From Candidatus Bathyarchaeota archaeon (lineage in GTDB: Archaea; Thermoproteota; Bathyarchaeia; 40CM-2-53-6; JALHTG01): DNA of 51,076 bases. The position numbers were made by a program, and so were the translations under genes. The notes beneath the pieces are model-generated. The model was not told where the DNA came from. It searched no databases and saw nothing but the letters and a program-made list of their open reading frames with translations. Below are positions 1 through 7,572 of the stretch, piece by piece. Location of the stretch: the NCBI GenBank assembly GCA_022865705.1, contig JALHTG010000036.1:1-51076 (forward strand), in the 5' to 3' direction. Each line of letters starts with the position of its first letter. Position 1 is the stretch's first letter.

Positions 1-119
1 CGCACGTGCTCCTCTGCTTCATAGCCCTACTCGCAAACGCGTTATCAGCCATCAAACAAGGTTTGCCACACAGAATGCGCTCATCAATCCACTTCACAAG
101 ATTGACATGGAGAAGATAG
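1..119 (+). pseudogene. possible transposase C-terminal fragment
   Basis: The window opens inside an open frame reading HVLLCFIALLANALSAIK before a TAG at 117-119. This hydrophobic stretch resembles the end of IS4/IS1634-type transposases, where a similar helix follows the last catalytic glutamate. No catalytic residues or terminal repeats lie inside the window, so the assignment is weak. It could equally be the end of a membrane protein. From 120 to 366 I see no gene; that stretch only leads up to the next coding region. Confidence 0.25.
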
Positions 120-366
120 TTTTGCAAGAAGCTGGCGCGCTCTTTTTTTCCAATACCCCGCGACGATTAGGATAGAGATAAGCAAGTTTTTTAGCGCGGG
201 GCGTCGGTATTGCGGGAACAGGTCAATATGCTGGGCAAGTCTCGTAGCTCAAAGCCGCCGAAAAACAGTAAAGATAGCCATATAACGGAACAGATGCGGC
301 ACAGAATAAATAAATAACGGTGACCTTGTCTACGTGATAGTTCCGGTCTTTGAAGAGTGGTGAAAC

Positions 367-2076
367 TTGCGAAATCTCATCGGTGTCGTCGCTCTATCAG
401 TGATCCTAATTGCATCGATTCTGCCAGTTTCATGTGCCCCTGTCTCACCTTCTGTTGTCGATGTGAGGCGACACATAACGATAGGAGAATGGGGCGTCGT
501 TGTCTTCAATGACACTTTCACCGTGTTGAACAACAGCACCTCTGCAGTGAGCGATTTCCTTTATGGAGTGCCCAGATCCAACATCGAAGGATTACGGTTC
601 GTAGTGGCCAAGTCCGGTTCAGACTTGCTACAGATTGACCGAGACGTCGAAAAGGAATCCATTTTCTACTGGTTGAAGATTCGCTTCAAAGAAACGTTGC
701 TTGCCGGAAAGAGTCTCACGGTCAACATTGCTTCAATTTACTCTGATATCATAAAGTTCTTGACGGTCGAAGGGACAGAAGGAACTGAAGAGCTCTATCG
801 TGTCTCTTTTTCCTCATACCCAATCTTCAAAGTTCGAGCTGGATCATGCAACGTCACCGTATATCTGTCGTGGGATGCCAAAGTCCAACTCCCAGCCAAT
901 TCAGCATTCATCTCAGCGAAGATCGCTGAGAGACCAGTCTTGATCAATTCTCGGAAACCTCTCGAACCATTGACCGATGAGAGATATGCATTCAACTTCA
1001 GCTCTGTGACTCAGCATTTGGTCACCTGTGACTGGGCCACAAGACAAATATCAGTCTCCCCTCAAGGGGAACTGTCGGTGTCAGATTACTATCACCTGAA
1101 CAATCTCGCCAGCTCGTTCTCGTCTGTAAGATTGATTCTCCCTAAGGAGACGACAGAGGTGATGGCACATGACAGCGTCGGCCCCCTGTGGGCAGCTCCT
1201 AAAAAAACATCTGATGTCTCGATCGAACCTAGATTCAAAAATGTACGGCAGAACGAGAGTTTTGCATTCCGGCTGGAGTACAAACTTTCGTCAGGGAAAA
1301 CTATCCGACAACTTGAGTGGTGGGGCCTGTACAGCCTAAGTGTCAGATTGATAACGGAGTCTCCATGGGTGATCGAGAAACAGGACGTCAAAATTGTCCT
1401 TCCAAAAGGAACTGCTGTCGAATCCAATAGCCTTCCAAGTAGCGGAACAGAGGCGTCACCGTACGCAACCGCACTCACCTACTCGTTTGAACCTGCAACA
1501 CCTCTTCAAGATCTTACGCTAGACCTGAGATACAGGTATCTTCCTTTCTGGTCGGGACTTGTGCCATTAATGTGGATTCTTGTGGTACAGGTAGTGATAG
1601 CAGCTGCTCTCGCAATGTCGAAAGTCAAGAAACCAGCGAAGATGGTTGCTGCAGCGCCAGTTGGCCGCATCCTGCAGTTTGTGGAGTTGTACGACGAAAG
1701 AACGGCCCTGAGACTGGAGCTGGACAAGATGGAGCAAGACATGGCACGCGGAGCAGTTTCGCGACACGAGTACAGACGAAGAAATCGCGAGATTGAGATG
1801 AGGATCGAAGAGACCAGAAAAGAACTGCAACTAATCAAGGCAGATCTGAGTGCCGCATCAGCCAGATACGGTGAAATGATCAGAAGGATGGAGAGAGCTG
1901 AGGCTGAAATCGACGCGACAAGAGCAAGCGCAGCTCAACTACGCAGTCAGTATAGGAGCGGCAGGATAACGCGTCAGGTCCACGATAGTATGATGTCCGA
2001 TCTTAGAAAGCGTCAAGATCGGGCGAGAGATACAGTAAACTCAACGATAATCACGCTGCGCGAAGAGACTCGATAG
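367..2076 (+). CDS. membrane-anchored extracytoplasmic protein with cytoplasmic coiled coil
   Basis: Family not recognised. The 569-residue protein starts at a TTG preceded by GGTGA. It has an N-terminal signal-like hydrophobic segment (about residues 4-22), then roughly 370 residues rich in beta-type and N-glycosylation-like NxS/T sequence. A single transmembrane helix follows at about 396-417, then a basic stop-transfer stretch (KVKKPAK) and a charged, heptad-like C-terminal region of about 145 residues rich in E, R and K. The topology implied is a large outside domain and a coiled coil inside the cell. It is monocistronic by spacing. Partner and function are unknown. Confidence 0.7.
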   Translation: MRNLIGVVALSVILIASILPVSCAPVSPSVVDVRRHITIGEWGVVVFNDTFTVLNNSTSAVSDFLYGVPRSNIEGLRFVVAKSGSDLLQIDRDVEKESIFYWLKIRFKETLLAGKSLTVNIASIYSDIIKFLTVEGTEGTEELYRVSFSSYPIFKVRAGSCNVTVYLSWDAKVQLPANSAFISAKIAERPVLINSRKPLEPLTDERYAFNFSSVTQHLVTCDWATRQISVSPQGELSVSDYYHLNNLASSFSSVRLILPKETTEVMAHDSVGPLWAAPKKTSDVSIEPRFKNVRQNESFAFRLEYKLSSGKTIRQLEWWGLYSLSVRLITESPWVIEKQDVKIVLPKGTAVESNSLPSSGTEASPYATALTYSFEPATPLQDLTLDLRYRYLPFWSGLVPLMWILVVQVVIAAALAMSKVKKPAKMVAAAPVGRILQFVELYDERTALRLELDKMEQDMARGAVSRHEYRRRNREIEMRIEETRKELQLIKADLSAASARYGEMIRRMERAEAEIDATRASAAQLRSQYRSGRITRQVHDSMMSDLRKRQDRARDTVNSTIITLREETR

Positions 2077-2156
2077 CAGCTCTTCCAAGAATAGTGTGAG
2101 ATCGGTAAACCTCATATTTCCCTCGGAAACATATGCCGCGATCCAAGTGATCTGCG

Positions 2157-2339
2157 ATGGCAACAGTAAAGGTTGACGCTCAGAAATGCGACGGATGTGG
2201 CACATGTGCCAGCGTCTGTCCGGTCGGTGTCTACGAGGTGAAGGAAAGCAAGTCTGTTGTAGTGAATCAAGACGGCTGTCTTGTCTGCAAGGCGTGCGAG
2301 TCTCAATGTCCTAAGACCGCTCTAACGGTGCTAGAGTAG
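2157..2339 (+). CDS. small 2[4Fe-4S] ferredoxin
   Basis: A 60-residue electron carrier with two complete cluster motifs, CDGCGTCASVCP (about residues 13-24) and CLVCKACESQCP (about 41-52). This is the pattern of a bacterial/clostridial-type 2[4Fe-4S] ferredoxin. It has no extra domains and would be cytoplasmic. It converges with the aldolase-Fae gene on the other strand, only about 30 bases from that gene's second stop. A partner such as an oxidoreductase using reduced ferredoxin cannot be named from position alone. Confidence 0.9.
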   Translation: MATVKVDAQKCDGCGTCASVCPVGVYEVKESKSVVVNQDGCLVCKACESQCPKTALTVLE

Positions 2340-2368
2340 AAACACATCTTCTTCTATGTTCTTGCATC

Positions 2369-3850
2369 CTACGGTGTGTACCGGAACGGGTGCTTGGCTC
2401 TCTCCTTGTTCTGAAGAAGTTCCTCTATACCAGGTCTGTTCTCCACGGCCTTCCTCAAAGCGTGCCTCATTGCCTTGTAGTTGTTTATGTACACTCTTTT
2501 TCAATCCACAGCCGAAGGATGAACGAATACATTCACAATTACTAGCAGATCATCAACAGCGGACTTGGGAATAAATCCTTCATCGACTGTGTCGACAACT
2601 GCTTTGGCCACAGCAGCTTGAGCCGGCCCATACACTAGGCTCGCTTGACGCATCCCTCTCACAGTCACTGTTGGCACAATAAGGGTGAGGGGCTTGACCG
2701 CGAGATTCGGTTCCAATATCGCCACGAGGGGTTCATGGCCCGGTGACGGTGAAGCCTTGGCTTTTGCAAAAGCCTCGCCAAGTGGCCCATCCTTTCTCCC
2801 CATCATTAGGTCTATGTGAGCAACGTCCGAATCCTCTCCAACCAATGCCTCTCCAACCTTGAGATTGAAATCCCGGATAGTTTCAGGCGTTATGTCGACG
2901 GCTGAGAACCGTTGCTCCAAAGGCTTCCCTGGAGTGATTTCAAACGCCACACTTCTTAGTGGGATCTTGCCAAGCTTCTCGAGATCTATTCTGAGCTCTT
3001 CTCTATCCTCATAGGTCAGTTCTCCTCCTTGGGTCAGAGGAAGCCTAGCAGGCCCAACCTTCACACCGATCATGTCCATGGCAGCTTTCGGACCCACCGA
3101 ACCACTCTTGACGATGACTCGACAGAATTTCTGCACTTTCAGTTGAATCTCTCTGGCCTTCTGCAGTTCTCCTCTTTGGAACGAGTCGTACAGTTCCCTC
3201 CACACATCAGGGATGATGTTTGCACTAGCAAGGATCATCCCAGAGCATCCTGCCGCTAGAGCAGGAAGCACCACTTCATCATGTCCGCACATAATTGAAA
3301 GCTTTGGACTGGTTTTCTCGATTAGGGCCAGTATGTATCGAAGTTCCCCGCTACTGTCCTTTACTCCGACTATGTTGGGGATTTCGGCCAAGTCCTCGAC
3401 CACCTGCCAAGGGAGCTGAACCCCTGTCACTTGTGGTATGTTGTAGAGCATTATGGGCAGGTCAACGGTCTCGGCAACTATCCTATAGTGCTCATAGATG
3501 CCTCTGAGGGCCGGCTTGTGATAGTATGGCGTCACGATGAGCGCTGCATCAGCTCCAGCGTCTTTGGCGTGCTTAGTCATCTCCACGGTAAGATCGGTGC
3601 TTGAGCAACCAGTTCCAACGATCACTGGAACTCTGCCTTTCACTTCGTCAATAACGATCTTCGATACAAGCTTTCTTTCTTCAACCGTTAGGTTCTGAAA
3701 CTCTCCTGTTGTTCCACATGGAACAACTCCGGTCGCACCTTTCTCCAAAACGTATCTGACCAGCGCTCTGAGTCCTTTCTCATCAACTTGCTTTCCATCG
3801 TCAGTGAAAGGCGTGACGAGAGCAGGTATCACTCCGCTTGGCCTGAACAA
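2369..3850 (-). CDS. DapA/KDG-aldolase family protein fused to formaldehyde-activating enzyme (Fae), with in-frame TGA
   Basis: Residues about 5-295 form a class I pyruvate aldolase/DHDPS-type barrel: GTTGE at 46-50, catalytic-type Tyr136 (MLYNIP) and Schiff-base Lys164 (VGVKDSSG). Residues from about 328 match Fae, which condenses formaldehyde with tetrahydromethanopterin: VGEALVGEDSDVAHIDL with the family histidine at 345, then EPNLAVKP and YGPAQAAVAKAV. The open frame stops at a TGA (2501-2503) after VFVHPSAVD. The same frame then continues for 43 codons with Fae C-terminal sequence (NNYKAMRHALRKA, ERAKHPF) to a TAG at 2369-2371. The full product would be 493 residues, and the Fae part would then have normal length. 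I know of Fae-Hps fusions but not of Fae with this aldolase family. It is divergent from the UxaA-type dehydratase and likely in the same pathway. The TGA may be a mutation, a recoding site or an error. Confidence 0.85.
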
Positions 3851-3882
3851 GCTTGATGTCCTCAGAAAAGCAATCCCTGCAT

Positions 3883-3896
3883 TGGATTAAATAAGC
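3883..3896. promoter_or_regulatory. shared TATA-like element between divergent genes
   Basis: The 90-base gap between the aldolase-Fae gene and the UxaA pair holds one AT-rich core, GGATTAAATAAGC. It reads as a plausible archaeal TATA box on both strands and lies about 35 bases from the minus-strand start and about 50 from the plus-strand start. Shared control of both arms is inferred from this arrangement. Confidence 0.45.
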
Positions 3897-3940
3897 TAGT
3901 CATAGCACTCGTCATCCCGATAGTACCTCGAGGAACCCTG

Positions 3941-4249
3941 ATGAAGAAAGCCATTCAAATCGACGAGAAAGACAACGTTGCTACTGTCACATCAGATGTC
4001 TCCTCAGGCGAGATCGTAGAAGTTGTTTCACACAAAGGAACAGTAATCCTCAGGCCGAAGGCCGTTGATGCTATCCGCTTCGGACACAAAATGGCTTTAG
4101 CTGACTTGGAGAAGGGCGATCGAGTCATCAAGTATGGCGAGACAATAGGGTTGGCGTCCATGAGCATCGGGGTCGGCGCTTGGGTCCACACTCACAATGC
4201 TGAGAGCGCTGCGATTCCTACATCCAAATTCAGAGGAAGGCACGCATGA
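3941..4249 (+). CDS. UxaA-family dehydratase/lyase small subunit (SAF domain)
   Basis: A 102-residue SAF-type domain of the UxaA/SuyA family. The signature near the C-terminus, IGVGAWVHTHNAES, matches the conserved WVHTHN region, and KYGETIG precedes it. In altronate and galactarate dehydratases this domain is fused to the large domain, whereas in sulfolactate sulfo-lyase (SuyAB) and many archaeal homologues it is a separate subunit, as here. It overlaps the next gene by 4 bases (ATGA), implying translational coupling. The substrate is not readable from sequence; a sugar acid is favoured by the divergent aldolase. Confidence 0.85.
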   Translation: MKKAIQIDEKDNVATVTSDVSSGEIVEVVSHKGTVILRPKAVDAIRFGHKMALADLEKGDRVIKYGETIGLASMSIGVGAWVHTHNAESAAIPTSKFRGRHA

Positions 4250-5421
4250 CAGTGTTCTACGGATACGAAAGGCCTGACGGATCAGTTGGAGTCCGCAACC
4301 ACCTACTGGTTATCGCGCCAGTAGACTGCAGCTTCGAACCTGCAAAGAGGATCGCGGAGCAAGTGGATGACGCTGTCGCGATAACTCAACACCATGGATG
4401 TGGGCTCAATGAGATGGTGGTCAACACTCTTGTTGGGATTGGGTGTAGCCCTAATGTCGCCGGTGTTCTGCTCGTGGGACTTGGGTGTGAGACCTTAACA
4501 TCCGAGACGTTGGCGGAGAGCATCGCGAAGACTGGTAAACAGGTTGAGATTCTAGTCTGCCAGCGTGAAAGCGGCACTTTGAGAACGATCGAGAAAGGGA
4601 AACAAATCCTTCAGAATATGAGGCAGGAAACCGCGAGCCTCAAACGGAGCTCTTTTTTCCTTTCGGAATTGACGCTGGCCATTGAGTGCGGCGGTTCAGA
4701 CGCAACATCAGGCTTAGCCGCGAATCCTGCGACAGGCATCGCTGCTGATATGCTCATCGACGAAGGAGGCACTGTCATTTTCAGTGAGCCTCAAGAGATG
4801 ACTGGTACCCAAGACCTTCTCGCCGAACGGGCTGTCAACGAACAGGTGGGTATGGCGATCCGGGAGATGGTTGACAGAGAAGAGCAGCGTATGAAGGCGA
4901 TGGGCATTGACAGCCGTTTCATAACCAAAGGAAACATCGAGGGTGGTCTTACTACTATCGAGGAGAAGAGCTTGGGTGCGATACGTAAAGGCGGAACTCG
5001 CCCCATCCAGGGAGTTCTGGAAAACAATTGGCTTAGACTCGACAGACCAAGCCACGGGGGGCTCTGGCTGCAGGATGGCACAGAACGAGACATCTCTTCC
5101 GTGACGCACATGGTCGCCGCAGGTTCTCAGGTCGTCGTATTTACAACCGGGAGAGGCTCTACAACTGGGCATGCAATCGCACCAGTGATCAAGGTTACCG
5201 GAAACTCTGAGACCTACACTCGGATGACGGACAACATGGACATCAACGCAGGCACTATTCTCGATGGAAATGAGTCTCTTCTGTCCGTCGGAGAAAGAAT
5301 ATTCAGGACTATCGTGGAGGTTGCTTCTGGAAAAAACACGAAGGCTGAGGGTCTTGGTTACCGGGATTTCGATGTTTTCAGTCGAGATAGGCTCGCGGAG
5401 CATCTTCTCGGCTTCTGCTGA
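4246..5421 (+). CDS. UxaA-family dehydratase/lyase large subunit
   Basis: The 391-residue UxaA C-terminal domain, catalysing iron-dependent dehydration or sulfite elimination of a hydroxy acid together with the preceding small subunit. Visible family features are the start (YERPDGSVGVRN), QHHGCG, the ECGGSDATSGLAANPATG segment and TTGHAIAPVIKVTGN. Length matches the large subunit of split enzymes (altronate/galactarate dehydratase-like or SuyB-like). Next to a pyruvate-forming aldolase, dehydration to a 2-keto-3-deoxy acid is the natural reading. I infer a C4 acid because the aldolase is fused to a formaldehyde-capturing domain. Confidence 0.85.
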   Translation: MTVFYGYERPDGSVGVRNHLLVIAPVDCSFEPAKRIAEQVDDAVAITQHHGCGLNEMVVNTLVGIGCSPNVAGVLLVGLGCETLTSETLAESIAKTGKQVEILVCQRESGTLRTIEKGKQILQNMRQETASLKRSSFFLSELTLAIECGGSDATSGLAANPATGIAADMLIDEGGTVIFSEPQEMTGTQDLLAERAVNEQVGMAIREMVDREEQRMKAMGIDSRFITKGNIEGGLTTIEEKSLGAIRKGGTRPIQGVLENNWLRLDRPSHGGLWLQDGTERDISSVTHMVAAGSQVVVFTTGRGSTTGHAIAPVIKVTGNSETYTRMTDNMDINAGTILDGNESLLSVGERIFRTIVEVASGKNTKAEGLGYRDFDVFSRDRLAEHLLGFC

Positions 5422-5481
5422 ATTTCTCTTCTCGGTCAGATGCGATAAGGAAAGTCTGATAGGCACACATACAAACGTGCG

Positions 5482-6561
5482 CTACGCGTTCATCCATTCA
5501 TCGAGTTTGCTTCGAGCTTCTTCATCGCTCATCTGAACAGGGGGATGTTTCATCAGGTATGCAGATGGGTATGTCAGACAACCGCCGATTCCTCTGTCCA
5601 AGCCGAGTTGTGCGAATCTAACAGCATCTATAGCGGTCCCGCCTGAAGTAGACTTATCGTCGACATCCAGTCTCATCTCCATATTAAAGGGAATGTTTGC
5701 AAACATTCTTCCCTCTATTCGAATGAAGGCGAGTTTTCTATTTCCGAGAAAGGGAATGAAGTCACTTGGCCCAATGTAGATATTTCCTTCTTCGAGACGA
5801 TCCTTCAGCTGGCTTTGCACGGCCTCCGTCTTTGAGATCTTCTTGCTTTCGAGTCTCTCCCTTTCAAGCATGTTAATGAAATCAGTATTGCCGCCGACGT
5901 TGATTTGATAGGTCCTATCTATGGCGGCTCCCCGATCTCTGCATAGCTTCATCAAAACTCTGTGAACAATGGTTGATCCCACCTGGCTCTTTATGTCGTC
6001 ACCGATAATTGGTAGTTTCTTCTCTTCAAATCGTCTGCTCCATTCTTTGTCAGAAGCCACGAAGACCGGTATACAGTTCACAAACGCGCAGCCAGTTTCA
6101 AGAGCAACGTTTGCCCAGAACACAGTTGCCTTCTGGCTTCCAACTGGAAGATAGTTCAATAGCACACTTGTTCCAGTACCGTGGATCTCCTGGACTATCT
6201 CCCTATGGAGTTCTTCCACAGATTTCGTCTGTTCTATGGGTTTAATCATCTTCTCAGCGAAGACTCCGACGCCATCCAATATGGGGCCTTCCATTACGAT
6301 TCTTTCGCAACCAGGGACTCTTTCTACCCACTGGACCTCGTTTGGTGCGCTGTAGATTGCTTCTGCGAGTGGTTTTCCCAGTTTCGTCTCGCCGATGTCA
6401 AATGCACTTACGAATTCAACATCGTTCACTGAATATTTGCCTATTCGTTCGTGAATGAGTCCCGTCTGCATGTTTCTGCTCTGTCGATAGTATTCGACCC
6501 CTTGGATGAGGCCACTTGCGCAGTTACCGACTCCTATGATTCCTACCTTGATTCTGGTCAT
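5482..6561 (-). CDS. ino1: myo-inositol-1-phosphate synthase
   Basis: A 359-residue NAD-dependent isomerase converting glucose 6-phosphate to 1D-myo-inositol 3-phosphate. It begins with a Rossmann motif (VGIIGVGNCASGLIQG) and contains the family segments TSVLLNYLPVGSQKA, GDDIKSQVGST and NVGGNTDF. Length fits the short archaeal/actinobacterial form rather than the eukaryotic one of about 500 residues. The product feeds inositol phospholipids (archaetidylinositol) or compatible solutes. It is divergent from a PadR-type regulator across a gap with palindromes. Confidence 0.93.
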   Translation of the reverse strand: MTRIKVGIIGVGNCASGLIQGVEYYRQSRNMQTGLIHERIGKYSVNDVEFVSAFDIGETKLGKPLAEAIYSAPNEVQWVERVPGCERIVMEGPILDGVGVFAEKMIKPIEQTKSVEELHREIVQEIHGTGTSVLLNYLPVGSQKATVFWANVALETGCAFVNCIPVFVASDKEWSRRFEEKKLPIIGDDIKSQVGSTIVHRVLMKLCRDRGAAIDRTYQINVGGNTDFINMLERERLESKKISKTEAVQSQLKDRLEEGNIYIGPSDFIPFLGNRKLAFIRIEGRMFANIPFNMEMRLDVDDKSTSGGTAIDAVRFAQLGLDRGIGGCLTYPSAYLMKHPPVQMSDEEARSKLDEWMNA

Positions 6562-6570
6562 TCTTCTTCG

Positions 6571-6605
6571 TCCTCTCTTTATAGAGGATATTTTATGGTC
6601 ATAAA
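6571..6605. promoter_or_regulatory. two adjacent inverted repeats in the ino1/PadR divergent promoter
   Basis: TCCTCT-6 nt-AGAGGA at 6571-6588 is a perfect inverted repeat whose spacer includes TTTAT. TTTATG-GT-CATAAA at 6592-6605 is a second perfect one. Both lie just upstream of ino1 and about 40-75 bases before the PadR start. They are candidate operators, most simply for the adjacent PadR protein. That assignment is inference. Confidence 0.45.
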
Positions 6606-6645
6606 GGTTTTATGGCACTGTGCCTTTGCGTTCGATGAACAGCCC

Positions 6646-6975
6646 ATGGCCTATGAGCGCCTTGTTCGCAAGACTACAAAAGAGAATCTTTGGCTATATC
6701 TCCTGAGCATTCTTGAGCGGGAGCCGAGGTATGCGTATCAGCTGAGAGAAGTGATTCGCCGTCGCTTCGGTTTTGAGATAGGAGAAGTCACAGCATACGT
6801 GGTCTTGTATGCTTTGAAGAAAGAAGGTTGTGTGGAAATTCTCAGGACAGAACCTAGAAGGGAAGGACTAGCCAGAAAGTACTATCAGATTACCCCTCGG
6901 GGAAGAATGCTTCTGTCAAGAGGAGTCTCATACCTTACAGAGCTCTCAGAAAGACTCAGAAACGAAACACATTGA
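6646..6975 (+). CDS. PadR-like winged-helix transcriptional regulator
   Basis: A 109-residue winged-helix protein. The core ENLWLYLLSILEREPRYAYQ is the N-terminal PadR helix pattern, followed by a recognition helix (GEVTAYVVLYALKKEG) and a wing ending in ARKYYQITPRG. The frame is open upstream into the promoter and ino1. I choose the ATG at 6646 (MAYERLV) because earlier starts would overlap the divergent promoter. It has no C-terminal sensing domain beyond one helix, so the ligand is unknown. It probably regulates itself and ino1 through the nearby palindromes. Confidence 0.8.
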   Translation: MAYERLVRKTTKENLWLYLLSILEREPRYAYQLREVIRRRFGFEIGEVTAYVVLYALKKEGCVEILRTEPRREGLARKYYQITPRGRMLLSRGVSYLTELSERLRNETH

Positions 6976-7131
6976 TGCGCCCGTCTGGCCCAGTACCAAA
7001 GGTCTCTCGGACATCGTCGATTGGTAAGCGCGCGCTAGCAAGCCTTGTAGCACATCTTAGGCCAACCGGAACCGTTCCCAGAAATGACTGGAAGTTTAAA
7101 CATTGGGATGACAATAGAGATGCATTGAAGA

Positions 7132-7572
7132 GTGTTGGCGGAGAAGATAGTTCAAACGACGCACGGTAAGAGATTGTTCGTCCTCGATGTTGACTTGTGC
7201 GTCGGTTGCCAATGCTGCATGTTCGCATGTTCTCGAAGGTTTGGCGAGGCCGGCCTGGCCAAATCAGCTATTCACGTGAGATCCGCAGGCGGAGTGGAAA
7301 GAGGATATGTAGTCATTGTCTGCCGGGCCTGCGACGATCCGCCATGTATGAAGGTATGCCCCACTGAGGCCTTGGAAAAGAGAGCCGAAGGTGGAGGAGT
7401 CATTCTGAATATGGACAGATGCATAGGGTGCGGAAACTGCGTCGAAGCATGCACAATCGGGGCAATCTTCTGGGACGAAGAGATGAACAAACCTACGATT
7501 TGTGTTCACTGTGGATTGTGCGTGGGATTCTGTCCATACCATGTTCTTGAACTCCGTCAAACGGAGCGGTGA
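7132..7572 (+). CDS. 4Fe-4S ferredoxin, electron partner of the adjacent aldehyde oxidoreductase
   Basis: A 146-residue polyferredoxin of the HycB/DmsB-like type with four cysteine clusters: CVGCQCCMFAC, CRACDDPPCMKVCP, CIGCGNCVEAC and CVHCGLCVGFCP. It starts at a GTG. Its stop overlaps the start of the AOR-family gene (GTGA), so the two are translationally coupled. Similar iron-sulfur subunits accompany AOR-family tungsten enzymes in other archaea and bacteria and carry electrons from the active site. A shared complex is inferred from this context. Confidence 0.88.
   Translation: MLAEKIVQTTHGKRLFVLDVDLCVGCQCCMFACSRRFGEAGLAKSAIHVRSAGGVERGYVVIVCRACDDPPCMKVCPTEALEKRAEGGGVILNMDRCIGCGNCVEACTIGAIFWDEEMNKPTICVHCGLCVGFCPYHVLELRQTER

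Noticed and set aside
2501-2503. Selenocysteine at the TGA in the Fae domain
   Set aside because: The aligned Fae position is not a cysteine, no SECIS-like element was seen by eye, and archaeal Sec coding is limited to few lineages. Kept only as a remote option.
4714-5466. 250-residue open frame antisense to the UxaA large subunit
   Set aside because: It mirrors a well-conserved gene on the other strand, has no family features and overlaps it entirely; a coding shadow.
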